Shown here piece after piece: positions 25,400-33,395 of a stretch of DNA of 50,069 nt. The stretch lies in contig RECZ01000096.1 in the NCBI GenBank assembly GCA_007693765.1, forward strand, positions 1-50,069. The letters run 5' to 3'. The number at the start of each line of letters is the position of its first letter. The stretch's first letter is position 1. The translations under genes and the position numbers were made by a program. The notes under the pieces were generated by a model that saw nothing but the letters and a program-made list of their open reading frames with translations, was not told the DNA's origin and did no database searches. Source of the stretch: Phycisphaerales bacterium. Its GTDB lineage: Bacteria > Planctomycetota > Phycisphaerae > Phycisphaerales > UBA1924.

Positions 25400-26562
25400 T
25401 GATGAAAGCGTCACGGATGAACACACCGACGCCGCCGGGGCGGAACGCGTCGCGGGCCGACACCGCGACCAACGCCGGGCGTCCCGCGCCTGCGCGGGTC
25501 TCGCTGCCGCAGTATGCGCCGGCGGCGGTGCGCGAGGCGCCGGCGCCCTCCCCGGCGCACATCCGCGGGCAGCGTCGCATGATCGATTCGCACGGTCGTG
25601 TGATCCGCGATCTCCGCATCAGCCTCACGGACCGGTGCAACTTCCGTTGCGTCTACTGCATGGAGCCGGATGTCCGTTTCGCGCCGAGCGATGCGCTGCT
25701 GACCGGCGCCGAGGTTGTTCGCCTGGTGCGCGTCGCCGCGTCGCTGGGCGTGCGCAAGGTCCGCCTGACCGGCGGCGAGCCGACGCTGCGCCCCGACTTG
25801 CTCGAGATCATCCGCGGCGTCCGGGCCGAGACCACGGTCGAGCTGGCCATGATCACCAACGCGTCCCGGCTATCGCGCGAGGACGCCCGCGCCTGGCGCG
25901 AGGCCGGGCTCGACCGCGTCACGATCAGCATCGACTCGCTCCGCGACGACCGCTTTGCGCGGATCACGCGGTCCACGACGACGCCCGACGACGTGCTGCG
26001 GGGCATCGAGGCGTGCATCGCGGAGAGGTTGACGCCCGTCAAGGTCAACGCGGTGCTCATCCGCGGGCTCAACGACGACGAGGCCGCCGATCTGGCGGGG
26101 CTGGCGCGGCGATACGGCGTCGAGATGCGGTTCATCGAGTACATGCCGCTCGATTCCGGGCACGCGTGGGACGCCTCGAAGTGGGTCTCCGCCGCCGAGA
26201 CGCGCGACGCGATCGAGCGCCGCCACTCGCTTGTGCGTCGCGTCGACGATGCGCGATCCAGCACGGCGCAGAACTACGACTTTGCCGACGGCGCGCCCGG
26301 GCGCATCGGCTTCATCGCCCCGGTGAGCAGCCCGTTCTGCGGGGCCTGCAACCGTTTGCGGATCACCGCCGACGGGAAGGTCCGCCCGTGCCTGTTCAGC
26401 GCCACCGAGTGGGACATCCGCACACCGCTGCGGGACGGCGCGGACGACGCGCGCATCGCCGAGTTGCTCATCGACGCGACGTGGACGAAGCAGGCCGGCC
26501 ACGGCATCGCCTCGCCGGGGTTCGAGCAGCCATTGAGGCCGATGTCGGCCATCGGCGGCTGA
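25399..26562 (+). CDS. moaA: GTP 3',8-cyclase (molybdenum cofactor biosynthesis protein A)
   Basis: The 387-residue radical SAM enzyme starts molybdopterin synthesis from GTP. The SAM cluster is C80, C84, C87 in DRCNFRCVYCMEP. The substrate-side cluster is in FCGACNRLRIT and the later KVRPCLFS. The C-terminus ends IGG, as needed for radical catalysis. An N-terminal extension of about 60 residues, rich in Ala and Pro, comes before the conserved HGRVIRDLRISLT. The true start may be one of the later Met codons (25402, 25417). It overlaps the preceding stop and belongs to the nap-linked cofactor cluster. Confidence 0.96.
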   Translation: MMKASRMNTPTPPGRNASRADTATNAGRPAPARVSLPQYAPAAVREAPAPSPAHIRGQRRMIDSHGRVIRDLRISLTDRCNFRCVYCMEPDVRFAPSDALLTGAEVVRLVRVAASLGVRKVRLTGGEPTLRPDLLEIIRGVRAETTVELAMITNASRLSREDARAWREAGLDRVTISIDSLRDDRFARITRSTTTPDDVLRGIEACIAERLTPVKVNAVLIRGLNDDEAADLAGLARRYGVEMRFIEYMPLDSGHAWDASKWVSAAETRDAIERRHSLVRRVDDARSSTAQNYDFADGAPGRIGFIAPVSSPFCGACNRLRITADGKVRPCLFSATEWDIRTPLRDGADDARIAELLIDATWTKQAGHGIASPGFEQPLRPMSAIGG

Positions 26563-27331
26563 TGCTCGCGAGCGCACCATTCATGCCCGACGGACTCGTG
26601 CTCGTCATCGCGCTGCTCTTCATGCTGGTCGGCGCGTTGTACGCCTCTGTCGGGCACGCCGGGGCGTCGGGCTACCTCGCTTTGATGGCGATCATGGGCG
26701 TCGATGCGCTCGTGATGCGTCCGACGGCGCTCACGCTCAACGTTCTCGTCGGCACGATCGCCTTCGTGCAGTTTGCGCGCGCGGGCCATTTCCGGTGGCG
26801 GCTGTTCTGGCCGTTCGCGGTCGCGTCGGTCCCCATGGCGTATGTCGGCGGGGCGGCGCACGTGCCGGCGGGCGCGCTCAAGGTCGCGATCGGCGTCGTG
26901 CTGCTGCTGACCGCGTGCCGCATGGTGTGGACGAACCTGAGGCCCAGACCCGAGACCGAGGCGCCGCTGCGAGCGATGCCGCTGCCCGCGGCCCTCGTGT
27001 GCGCGGCGTGATCGGGCTGGTCGCGGGGCTGACCGGCACGGGCGGCGGCATCTTCCTCAGCCCGTTGATCCTGCTTTTTCGATGGGCGGACCCGAAGCAG
27101 ACGGCCGCGGCGGCGGCGCTGTTCGTCCTGATCAACTCGGTCTCTGGCCTGAGCGGCATGGCGGCATCGGGCTGGACGCCGCACCCCTCGCTCGCGCTGC
27201 TCGCGGTCGCGGCGGGGATCGGCGGGCTGGCGGGGTCGTACATCGGCAGCCGGCGGGCCACGCCGCGCGGCATGTGCCTCGCCCTCGCCGCGGTGCTGCT
27301 GCTCGCGGGCGGCAAACTCGTGCTGCAATGA
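26562..27331 (+). pseudogene. TauE/SafE-family membrane permease interrupted by a frameshift
   Basis: Two frames together make one protein. The first (26562-27011) has LVGALYASVGHAGASGYLAL and LNVLVGTIAFVQF, the N-terminal TauE/SafE repeat. It stops at TGA 27009-27011, just after LPAALVC. The second repeat continues in another frame from about 27002: GVIGLVAGLTGTGGGIFLSP, then several spans ending GGKLVLQ at 27331. One missing base near 27000-27006, in the run GCGCGGCG, explains the break. The family exports small anions, including sulfite and sulfonates. The first ATG overlaps the moaA stop. It may be a real mutation, a sequencing error or recoding; the downstream coding is otherwise undamaged. 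Confidence 0.8.
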
Positions 27332-27345
27332 CCGCTCGGCGCGGC

Positions 27346-27789
27346 TCACGCCCAGACGGGGGACTTCCAGATCGGCACGTCCCGCTTCATGGCGTCGATG
27401 AACGAGGCGGTCGCGGCGAGCGTCTCGGCGCGGTGGGCGGCGCTGATCTCGAGCACGAACGACACCTCGCCGACGCCCACGCGCCCGCGGCTATGCCACA
27501 CGACGATCGAGGCCAGCCCGTGCCGCTCGGCGACGGCGCGGGCGAGCGACTCCAGCCCGCGCTGCGCCATCGGGTCGTACGTCTGATACTCGAGCCCGAG
27601 CAGCGCGCGCGGCTCGCCGCGCTGCTCGGGGTGGGGTTCGTCGCGACGTACGATCCCCTCGAAACGCAGGGTCGCCCCGACGGCGCCGTCGCTCCGGGTC
27701 GATCGGGGGTCGAGGCCGGACGCGGCGAGCGCACGGGCTTGCGATTCCGGTGTGAGCGCCCCTTCCACGATGATCGCGACGACGATCAT
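27346..27789 (-). CDS. moaE: Molybdopterin synthase catalytic subunit
   Basis: The 147-residue large subunit inserts sulfur into precursor Z. Signature segments are GATLRFEGIVRR, LGLEYQTYDPMA and VWHSRGRVGVGEVSF, plus the active-site Lys in FIDAMKRDVPIWKSPVW. It is transcribed opposite to the rest of the cofactor cluster with moaD: the moaD stop overlaps its ATG as ATGA. Its start reads MIVVAIIVEG. Its 3' end faces the 3' end of the TauE/SafE gene only 14 bp away, with no clear terminator between. Confidence 0.95.
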   Translation of the reverse strand: MIVVAIIVEGALTPESQARALAASGLDPRSTRSDGAVGATLRFEGIVRRDEPHPEQRGEPRALLGLEYQTYDPMAQRGLESLARAVAERHGLASIVVWHSRGRVGVGEVSFVLEISAAHRAETLAATASFIDAMKRDVPIWKSPVWA

Positions 27790-28031
27790 CCGCCACCCAG
27801 CAGGGAGATCAGGGCGAGTTCGTCCCCGGGTTGCACGGGTGTGTCGGGCGACGCGAGCGACTGGTTCACGGCGAGCCGCGCGCCATCGAGCGCGAACGCC
27901 AGCCCGGGGTGCTGGGCGGCGATCGCCGTGAGGACGTCCCGAACGGTGGCGGGCTCGCGCACGGAAACGGGCGCCCGGTCGGTGTTCGCCGCCGCGGCGG
28001 CGGGGCCGAAGATCAGCACGTCCACCGTCAT
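27786..28031 (-). CDS. moaD: Molybdopterin synthase sulfur carrier subunit
   Basis: The 81-residue ubiquitin-like protein ends in a double glycine (ISLLGGG), the tail that is thiocarboxylated to carry sulfur to MoaE. Other family parts are VDVLIFGP at the start and VQPGDELALI before the tail. It has an extra Gly before the usual terminal pair. It overlaps moaE by 4 bp. The start ATG is 34 bp from the moeA start on the other strand, so both promoters must be very compact or transcription starts within the coding sequence. Confidence 0.93.
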   Translation of the reverse strand: MTVDVLIFGPAAAAANTDRAPVSVREPATVRDVLTAIAAQHPGLAFALDGARLAVNQSLASPDTPVQPGDELALISLLGGG

Positions 28032-28065
28032 GCCGGGAGTGTATCGTGCGTACGGAGAAAACGGC

Positions 28066-29373
28066 ATGGGTTTCCGTGGTCAGCCATTCGCGTTTGATTC
28101 CCCCGCCGCGGCGGTTGCGGGGATGGTCGCGCGTCTGCGCATCGACGGCACGGCCCGCGGCGCCGAGCGGCGTCCGCTCGGAGAGGTCCGGGGACGGGTC
28201 CTCGCGGAGGCGATCCTCGCGGACCGCGACAGCCCGGCGTTCGACTACGCGGCCATGGACGGCTACGCGGTGCGCACGGCGGATCTGCATCGCGCTGCGC
28301 GGAGCGGGGGCTCGATCACGCTCCGCGTTTTCGGGGAGGCCCGCGTCGGGGCGGAGCCGCCGGGATTGCCCGATGCGGACGGCGCCCCGGCGGCGCTGCG
28401 CATCGCGACCGGTGCGCCCGTGCCGCGCGGCGCCGACGCCGTGGTTCGACGCGAAGACGTCGATGAGCACGCGTCCGCCGGTTCACCCGGCGGCGTCGCG
28501 TCGATCACGATCACCGGATCCGCCGCGGCGGATGTGCGCGAGGGCGACAACATCCGGCGTCGCGGGGAGAACGCGCGGGCGGGCGAGGCGGTGCTCGACG
28601 CGGGCGCCGTGCTCTCCGCCGCGGCGATCGGCACGCTGGCTGCGGTCGGCTGCGCGGCGCCGCTCGTCGCGCCGCGGCTCCGCGTGGCGGTGGTCACCAC
28701 CGGGGACGAGCTTGTGCCGCCCGAGGAGACTCCCGCGGCGTTCGAGATCCGCAACAGCAACGCGCCGGCGGTGAGCGCCGTGCTCGGCGCGCACGCGTGG
28801 ATCGGTGTCGACCGGACCGTGCACGTGCCCGACGAGGGCGGGCGGCTCGTCGGGACGCTGCGCGAGGTTCTGGGGAGCGTCGACGCGGTTGTGATCACCG
28901 GGGGGGTGTCGATGGGCCACCGCGACCCGGTGCGCGGCGCGGTCGAAGCGGTGGGCGCGGACGTCGTCTTTCACGGCCTCCCCCAACGACCGGGCAAGCC
29001 CATGCTCGGCGCGGTTGTCGCGGGTCAGGACGGGCGACAGGTCCCGGTCTTCGGCCTGCCGGGCAACCCCGTCTCCGCGATGGTCACGTGCACGCGGATC
29101 GTGATCCCCGTGCTCGGCGCGATCGCCGGCGCGACGATCCCGGCGCCGGTGCGCATCCCGCTGGCGAACCCCGACCGCAGGCCGCTCGGCCTGTGGTGGC
29201 ATCGTCTGGTGCGCATCAACCACCGGGGCGATGCCGAGCTGCTCGACGCGCGTGGCTCGGGGGACATCATCGCCGCGGGTCGTTCGGACGGCTTCATCGA
29301 GGCGCCGCCGAACGCCTTTGCCGAGGATATTGCGCCGGGCGCGTTGTTCCCGTACTCCGCATGGCCCACCTGA
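28066..29373 (+). CDS. moeA: Molybdopterin molybdenumtransferase MoeA
   Basis: The 435-residue enzyme inserts molybdate into adenylated molybdopterin. Domain features in order are a helical N-terminus with SPAFDYAAMDGYAVR, the GDNIRRRGEN motif, the MogA-like core LRVAVVTTGDELVPP with ITGGVSMGHRD, and LPQRPGKPMLGAV with FGLPGNPVSAM. The C-terminal domain ends GALFPYSAWP. The ATG at 28066 has GGAGAAAA upstream. It starts the plus-strand run moeA-moaC-mog-mobA. The overall length is near normal for MoeA. Confidence 0.96.
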   Translation: MGFRGQPFAFDSPAAAVAGMVARLRIDGTARGAERRPLGEVRGRVLAEAILADRDSPAFDYAAMDGYAVRTADLHRAARSGGSITLRVFGEARVGAEPPGLPDADGAPAALRIATGAPVPRGADAVVRREDVDEHASAGSPGGVASITITGSAAADVREGDNIRRRGENARAGEAVLDAGAVLSAAAIGTLAAVGCAAPLVAPRLRVAVVTTGDELVPPEETPAAFEIRNSNAPAVSAVLGAHAWIGVDRTVHVPDEGGRLVGTLREVLGSVDAVVITGGVSMGHRDPVRGAVEAVGADVVFHGLPQRPGKPMLGAVVAGQDGRQVPVFGLPGNPVSAMVTCTRIVIPVLGAIAGATIPAPVRIPLANPDRRPLGLWWHRLVRINHRGDAELLDARGSGDIIAAGRSDGFIEAPPNAFAEDIAPGALFPYSAWPT

Positions 29374-29417
29374 ACGTCGCCGCGCGGCGAGCGGCGAAGA
29401 ATGCATCGAGCGAACCC

Positions 29418-29945
29418 ATGAACACGCACCGCAGCACCGACGACGCCGGACCGAACGCCCTCTCGCACGTGTCGCCCGAAGGCGACGCGCGCATGGTTGA
29501 TGTCGGCGAAAAGCCCGTCACCGAGCGATGGGCGACGGCGGAAGGGTTTGTCCGCGTCTCGGCGGCGCTCGAGGCGCGCATCCGGGAGAACGCCCTGGCC
29601 AAGGGCCCCGTGCTGGATGTGGCGCGCCTCGCGGGGATTCTCGCCGCCAAGCGCACCGACGAGCTCATCCCCTTGTGTCACACGCTCCCCCTCGACGCGG
29701 TGGACATCGGCATGGAGGTGCAGCCGGGGCGCGTGCGCGTGACCGCCACGGTGCGCACCCGGGCGCGCACCGGCGTCGAGATGGAGGCGCTGGCCGCGGT
29801 TTCGGTCGCGTGCCTCACCATCGTCGACATGGGCAAGGCGGTGGACAAATCGATGGTGATCGAGGGTGTGCGTGTGCTCGAGAAGCACGGCGGGCGCAGC
29901 GGGTCGTACGTGGCATCGCGGGATGCGCAGGGGCCCGGCGCATGA
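29418..29945 (+). CDS. moaC: Cyclic pyranopterin monophosphate synthase
   Basis: The 175-residue enzyme acts after MoaA. Typical motifs are ARMVDVGEKPVTER, LAAKRTDELIPLCHTLPL and the active-site stretch TGVEMEALAAVSVACL with TIVDMGKAVDKSM. The start is set at ATG 29418, which gives a 25-residue lead before the conserved domain; an ATG at 29361 overlaps the end of moeA and would add 19 residues. It overlaps mog as ATGA, showing coupling. Confidence 0.96.
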   Translation: MNTHRSTDDAGPNALSHVSPEGDARMVDVGEKPVTERWATAEGFVRVSAALEARIRENALAKGPVLDVARLAGILAAKRTDELIPLCHTLPLDAVDIGMEVQPGRVRVTATVRTRARTGVEMEALAAVSVACLTIVDMGKAVDKSMVIEGVRVLEKHGGRSGSYVASRDAQGPGA

Positions 29946-30517
29946 GCGAACGCGCCGGCCACGATGCGATCGAGCGCCCCATCCGCGCCGCTGTGCTGAC
30001 GGTCAGCGACCGTTGCTCCCGCGGGCTGGCCGAGGACACGTCCGGCCCCGCGCTGGCGACGATGCTGCGCACGCGGCTGCGCGCCGAGGTCGTCGCCACG
30101 CGGTGTCTGCCTGACGAAATCGATCAACTCGCGGCGTGCTTTGTCGAGTGGTCGCGCCCCGGGGCGGGGATCGACCTCGTGCTCAGCGCCGGCGGCACCG
30201 GCCTCGCCCCGCGCGACGTCACGCCCGAGGCGGCGCGGAGCGTCTTCGAGCGGGAGCACAGCGGCCTGATGGAGCTGGCCCGCCTCCGGTGCATGGCCGC
30301 GACGCCCCGCGCTTTTCTTTCCCGCGGCGTCGCGGGGACGATCGGTCGCACGCTGATCCTCACGCTCCCCGGCTCGCTGCGCGGCGCCACGGAGAACCTC
30401 GAAGCGCTGCTCGACATCCTGCCGCACGCCATCGAGACGCTTCGCGGCGAGGTGCAGGACGACGGCCGCCCCGATGCGCAGGCGACGAGCGGCAAGGTCG
30501 TGCGCCATGACGATTGA
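29942..30517 (+). CDS. mog: Molybdopterin adenylyltransferase (MoaB/Mog family)
   Basis: The 191-residue protein adenylates molybdopterin before MoeA acts. It has AVLTVSDRCSRGLAEDTSGP near the start, then LVLSAGGTGLAPRDVTPEA, the molybdopterin-binding signature, and LTLPGSLRGATENLEALLDILPHA. MoaB and Mog share these motifs, so the exact name is uncertain, but only one such protein is in this cluster and it must serve the adenylation step. It overlaps moaC by 4 bp and mobA by 11 bp. Confidence 0.93.
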   Translation: MSERAGHDAIERPIRAAVLTVSDRCSRGLAEDTSGPALATMLRTRLRAEVVATRCLPDEIDQLAACFVEWSRPGAGIDLVLSAGGTGLAPRDVTPEAARSVFEREHSGLMELARLRCMAATPRAFLSRGVAGTIGRTLILTLPGSLRGATENLEALLDILPHAIETLRGEVQDDGRPDAQATSGKVVRHDD

Positions 30518-31115
30518 CGGCCCTTCGCCGGACTTCATCCGGGCGGTGCAGCCGATCGTGCTGGTGGGGGGGAAGAGCCGGCGCTTCGGGCGGGACAAGC
30601 TCCTCGAACCGTGGGGCGGGGACGCCGGGCCTCTCGTCGGGCGCCCGATCGAAACGCTCCGCGCCGTTTTCGGTCGGCGCGTGAAGGTGGTCGGTGACTG
30701 CGACCCGCGCGTGCTCCGGCTCGCCGACGGGGTGATCGCGGATGTTTACCCCGGCGTGGGCCCGATCGGCGGCGTGGTGTCGGCGCTCGTCGCTCACGAC
30801 GGCCCCGTCTTCGTCCTCGCCGGCGACATGCCCACGTGCACGCCGGAGACGGTGGAGCGGGTCCTCACCGCCGCCGAGCGATCGCCCGGCGCCGCGGCGG
30901 TGGTCGCCGATTCAGAGGGTTTGCACCCGTGTGTTGCGCTGTACAGGCCGGGGATTCGCGGCGTGCTGCTCGAAGGCATCGGATGCGGGCGGCACGCGCT
31001 GATGGCGGCGCTGGGGTCGGTTTCGTGCGTCGCTGTCGCCTGCGACGCCGCGTCGCTGCGCAACGTGAACACGGCGGCGGACGCCCGGGACGCAGCCGGT
31101 ACGTCCGGCTCGTGA
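30507..31115 (+). CDS. mobA: Molybdenum cofactor guanylyltransferase
   Basis: The 202-residue nucleotidyltransferase attaches GMP to the cofactor, giving the bis-MGD form used by NapA. The N-terminal loop reads VLVGGKSRRFGRDKLLEPWGG, a variant of the usual LAGGxSxRMGxDKAL. It also has YPGVGPIGGVVSAL and VLAGDMPTCTPET with the metal-binding Asp. The C-terminus ends with LRNVNTAAD, as is common in MobA. Its presence at the end of the cluster completes the NapA cofactor route, since NapA needs the dinucleotide form. Confidence 0.92.
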   Translation: MTIDGPSPDFIRAVQPIVLVGGKSRRFGRDKLLEPWGGDAGPLVGRPIETLRAVFGRRVKVVGDCDPRVLRLADGVIADVYPGVGPIGGVVSALVAHDGPVFVLAGDMPTCTPETVERVLTAAERSPGAAAVVADSEGLHPCVALYRPGIRGVLLEGIGCGRHALMAALGSVSCVAVACDAASLRNVNTAADARDAAGTSGS

Positions 31116-31268
31116 CGGCGCGTTGCGCTGCGATGTGCATCGCCGAGCCGCTGCGGCGCACTCACGCGCGCGATCAGCCGCGTGGTGTTCTTCCCTTGGC
31201 GCAGCAGAGACGCATTTGCATCGTGCCTGAGAGGATCGTTTCGTGTGTCGTGCGGTCGTGGTGGTGCT

Positions 31269-31955
31269 TTACGCGCTGAGATGGACGGCCCGCCACGTGG
31301 GCGTTTCGTCGTCGGAGAGGCGCGTCCAGCGCACGCGGTCGTGCAGGCGGCCTTCGCGCGCGGACCAGAGCTCGACGGACTCGATGTGGACGCGGAAGCC
31401 GCCCCAGTGCGCCGGGCGCGGGATGTCGCCCTCGAGCATGGCGGTGCGTGCGCGGCGCATCGCCGCGGCGACGAGCGCCTGGCTCGATTCGAGGGGCTCG
31501 CTCTGTCGGCTGACGCAGGCGCCGATGCGGGAGAGGAGCGGGCGCGTGCGGAAATAGGCGTCGCTTTCGGCGTCGGAGACGCGACGGACGGCGCCCTCGA
31601 CGCGGGCCTGACGCTTGGCGTGCGGCCAGTGGAAGAGCGCTGCGGCGCGGGGGTTGGCGTCGAGTTCTCGTCCCTTGCGGCTTTCGTAGTTGGTGTAGAA
31701 CACGAGCGCGGGGGGTGTGGTCTCGATCGCCTTGCAGAGCACGATGCGCGCCGAGGGGAAGCCGTCGGGCGTGGCGGTGGCGAGCGTCATGGCGTTGAAG
31801 TCGGCGTAACCGCCGCGGGCGCGTGCGTCCTCCCACCATTCGAGCAGGAGCGGCATGGGATCACGGGGCGGCTCCGCGGGGAGGTCGTGGGCGCCGAGGA
31901 GTTCGGTGAGCATCCGCGCGACAGGGCCGGGGTTGTTGACCTGGGTCGTAGTCAT
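31269..31955 (-). CDS. pdxH: Pyridoxamine 5'-phosphate oxidase
   Basis: The 228-residue FMN enzyme makes pyridoxal 5'-phosphate. Family motifs are AMTLATATPDGFPSARIVL, FYTNYESRKGRELDANP, ALFHWPHAKRQARVEG and QSEPLESSQAL. The C-terminus RVRWTRLSDDETPTWRAVHLSA is a slightly altered form of the usual W...RLsP ending, with Leu-Ser-Ala last where Pro is common. It is second in an operon behind a hemerythrin gene, overlapping its stop as ATGA. Coupling of PLP synthesis with a hemerythrin is unusual. Confidence 0.93.
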   Translation of the reverse strand: MTTTQVNNPGPVARMLTELLGAHDLPAEPPRDPMPLLLEWWEDARARGGYADFNAMTLATATPDGFPSARIVLCKAIETTPPALVFYTNYESRKGRELDANPRAAALFHWPHAKRQARVEGAVRRVSDAESDAYFRTRPLLSRIGACVSRQSEPLESSQALVAAAMRRARTAMLEGDIPRPAHWGGFRVHIESVELWSAREGRLHDRVRWTRLSDDETPTWRAVHLSA

Positions 31956-32509
31956 GGCTCTGCGCGATCCTGTGAGGAGGCGGGGAGGTCCCAGCGCGTG
32001 CCGCACGGCTCGTCGAGGGTGCGGCGCTCGGCGGCGGTGCGTGCGCCGACGCGCGTCTGGCTGAATTGCGCGGTTTCGCGTCCCAGCGACGCGGCCGCCT
32101 CCGGCGTGAGCGCATGTTCGATGGCGGGGAAGAGCACGCGCTCCTCCCAGCGGATGTGGTCGTGAAGTGCGTCGCCCAACGCGCGAATGAGCGCATCGTC
32201 GGGCGCGGTGTTCCTGGCGCGGGCCTCGCGGGCTTCCGTAGTGAGCGCGGCGATGTGCGTGTGCTCGTTCGTGAGGCGTTTGAGGAGGGCCGGGTCATCG
32301 ATGATCGGCGTGAGGAGGCGCTCCTCGTCGTGGAAGTGGCCCTGGAGCTCGTCGCCCCAGAGACGCAGCAGCCTGTCGACGGCCTCGTGGGACGCCTCTC
32401 GTCCGGCCTCGGGCGCTTGGCGCAGGTCGCGTGCGACAGAGAGGCCGAGGAGGTGCTCTCGGGAGAAGGGCTGGAGCGCTTCGTGCCGTTTTATGGGGGG
32501 GTTGGTCAT
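31952..32509 (-). CDS. Hemerythrin HHE domain protein
   Basis: The 185-residue protein has the di-iron four-helix-bundle pattern: SREHLLGL (His19), GHFHDEERLL (His60 and Glu63), NEHTHI (His83 or 85) and HDHIRWEERVLFP (His118, Glu122). It lies in an operon with pdxH and diverges from ric across a palindromic AT-rich promoter. HHE proteins bind O2 or NO, or help iron delivery. The C-terminal tail after about residue 145 is polar and seems disordered. The start ATG is followed by TNPPIKRHEA; upstream in-frame sequence runs into the AT-rich operator and is not coding. Confidence 0.88.
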   Translation of the reverse strand: MTNPPIKRHEALQPFSREHLLGLSVARDLRQAPEAGREASHEAVDRLLRLWGDELQGHFHDEERLLTPIIDDPALLKRLTNEHTHIAALTTEAREARARNTAPDDALIRALGDALHDHIRWEERVLFPAIEHALTPEAAASLGRETAQFSQTRVGARTAAERRTLDEPCGTRWDLPASSQDRAEP

Positions 32510-32544
32510 GGCGGTGCTCTTGGGGCGGGCGCCGGGCGGTCGGC

Positions 32545-32588
32545 GGGGATATACTATATATATGTACCTACTTATATAGAATATCCCC
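32545..32588. promoter_or_regulatory. 44-bp AT-rich near-perfect palindrome in a divergent promoter
   Basis: The left arm GGGGATATACTATATA (32545-32560) is complementary to 32573-32588 at 15 of 16 positions, with a 12-bp centre. It is by far the most AT-rich spot nearby and contains TATACT, TATATA and similar -10-like hexamers in both directions. It lies between the divergent hemerythrin-pdxH and ric-hemerythrin-panE operons, so it is probably a shared operator or promoter. The regulator is not known. Confidence 0.75.
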
Positions 32589-32654
32589 CAGCCGAGCCCG
32601 GGGCAAGCCGCGCGTGCGGACGCATCGGGCCGGCGCAACCCGGAGAACCGAGCC

Positions 32655-33395
32655 ATGCAAGCGATCGATCACCGTCGGAGCGTGGGTGACTTCGTCACGG
32701 AGCGCCCGTCGTGCGCCCGGGTGCTGGAGCGTCACGGCGTGGACTACTGCTGCGGCGGTCGCGCGACGCTCGAGGAGGCGTGCCGTCGCGCCGGGGCGGA
32801 CCTCTCGGCGGTCGCCGCCGAACTCGCCGACGCGCTGCACGAGGACCCGCACGCGGTGAACTGGGCGCGCGCGCCCCTGCGCGCGCTCGTGGTGCACATC
32901 ATCGCGAGGCACCACGACGCGGTCAGCGCCGAACTGCCCCGTGGCGCAGCGCTGGTGGCGAAGGTGGCGAGCGCGCACGGCGATCGGGACGCGCGACTGC
33001 GGGAACTGGAAACGGTGTACGGGGCGTTCGCGTTGGGCATGGCGCGCCACATGGCGGAGGAGGAGGAGCGCGTCTTCCCGGCCGCCTGTGCGCTCGAGGA
33101 CGATGATTCGACCCCCGAGGCCAGGTCGCGGGCCGCGGCGGAGTTCCTCGACGCGTGGCGGGGCATGCACGAGGATCACGACGAGGCCGGCGCGGCGCTG
33201 CGCATCATGCGCGACCTCACCGGCGGCTTCAGCCCCGGGCCGGACGCCTGCAACACCTGGCGCGTCATGCTCGACTGCCTCTCGTGGTTCGAGCGGGACA
33301 CCCACCGGCACGTGCACCTCGAGAACAATATCCTCTTCCCCCGTGCTCGCGACCTCGCCGAGCGCGTCGGGCCTCGCGTCGGGAGCGGAGCATGA
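32655..33395 (+). CDS. ric: Iron-sulfur cluster repair di-iron protein (RIC, YtfE/ScdA)
   Basis: The 246-residue protein starts with the ScdA N-terminal domain, VGDFVTERPSCARVLERHG then DYCCGG, followed by a hemerythrin-like bundle. The latter has HIIARHHDAV, MARHMAEEEERVFP, MHEDHDEAG and HVHLENNILFPRA, giving the His and Glu di-iron ligands. RIC proteins repair Fe-S clusters damaged by NO and peroxide and are typically induced by nitrosative stress. That fits its place beside a nitrate-respiration island that has many Fe-S clusters. It diverges from the hemerythrin-pdxH operon at a palindrome and overlaps the next hemerythrin gene as ATGA. Confidence 0.95.
   Translation: MQAIDHRRSVGDFVTERPSCARVLERHGVDYCCGGRATLEEACRRAGADLSAVAAELADALHEDPHAVNWARAPLRALVVHIIARHHDAVSAELPRGAALVAKVASAHGDRDARLRELETVYGAFALGMARHMAEEEERVFPAACALEDDDSTPEARSRAAAEFLDAWRGMHEDHDEAGAALRIMRDLTGGFSPGPDACNTWRVMLDCLSWFERDTHRHVHLENNILFPRARDLAERVGPRVGSGA

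Noticed and set aside
27786-28031. Extra Gly in the MoaD tail as a defect
   Set aside because: The terminal pair is still Gly-Gly, which is what MoaE and the adenylating enzyme need.
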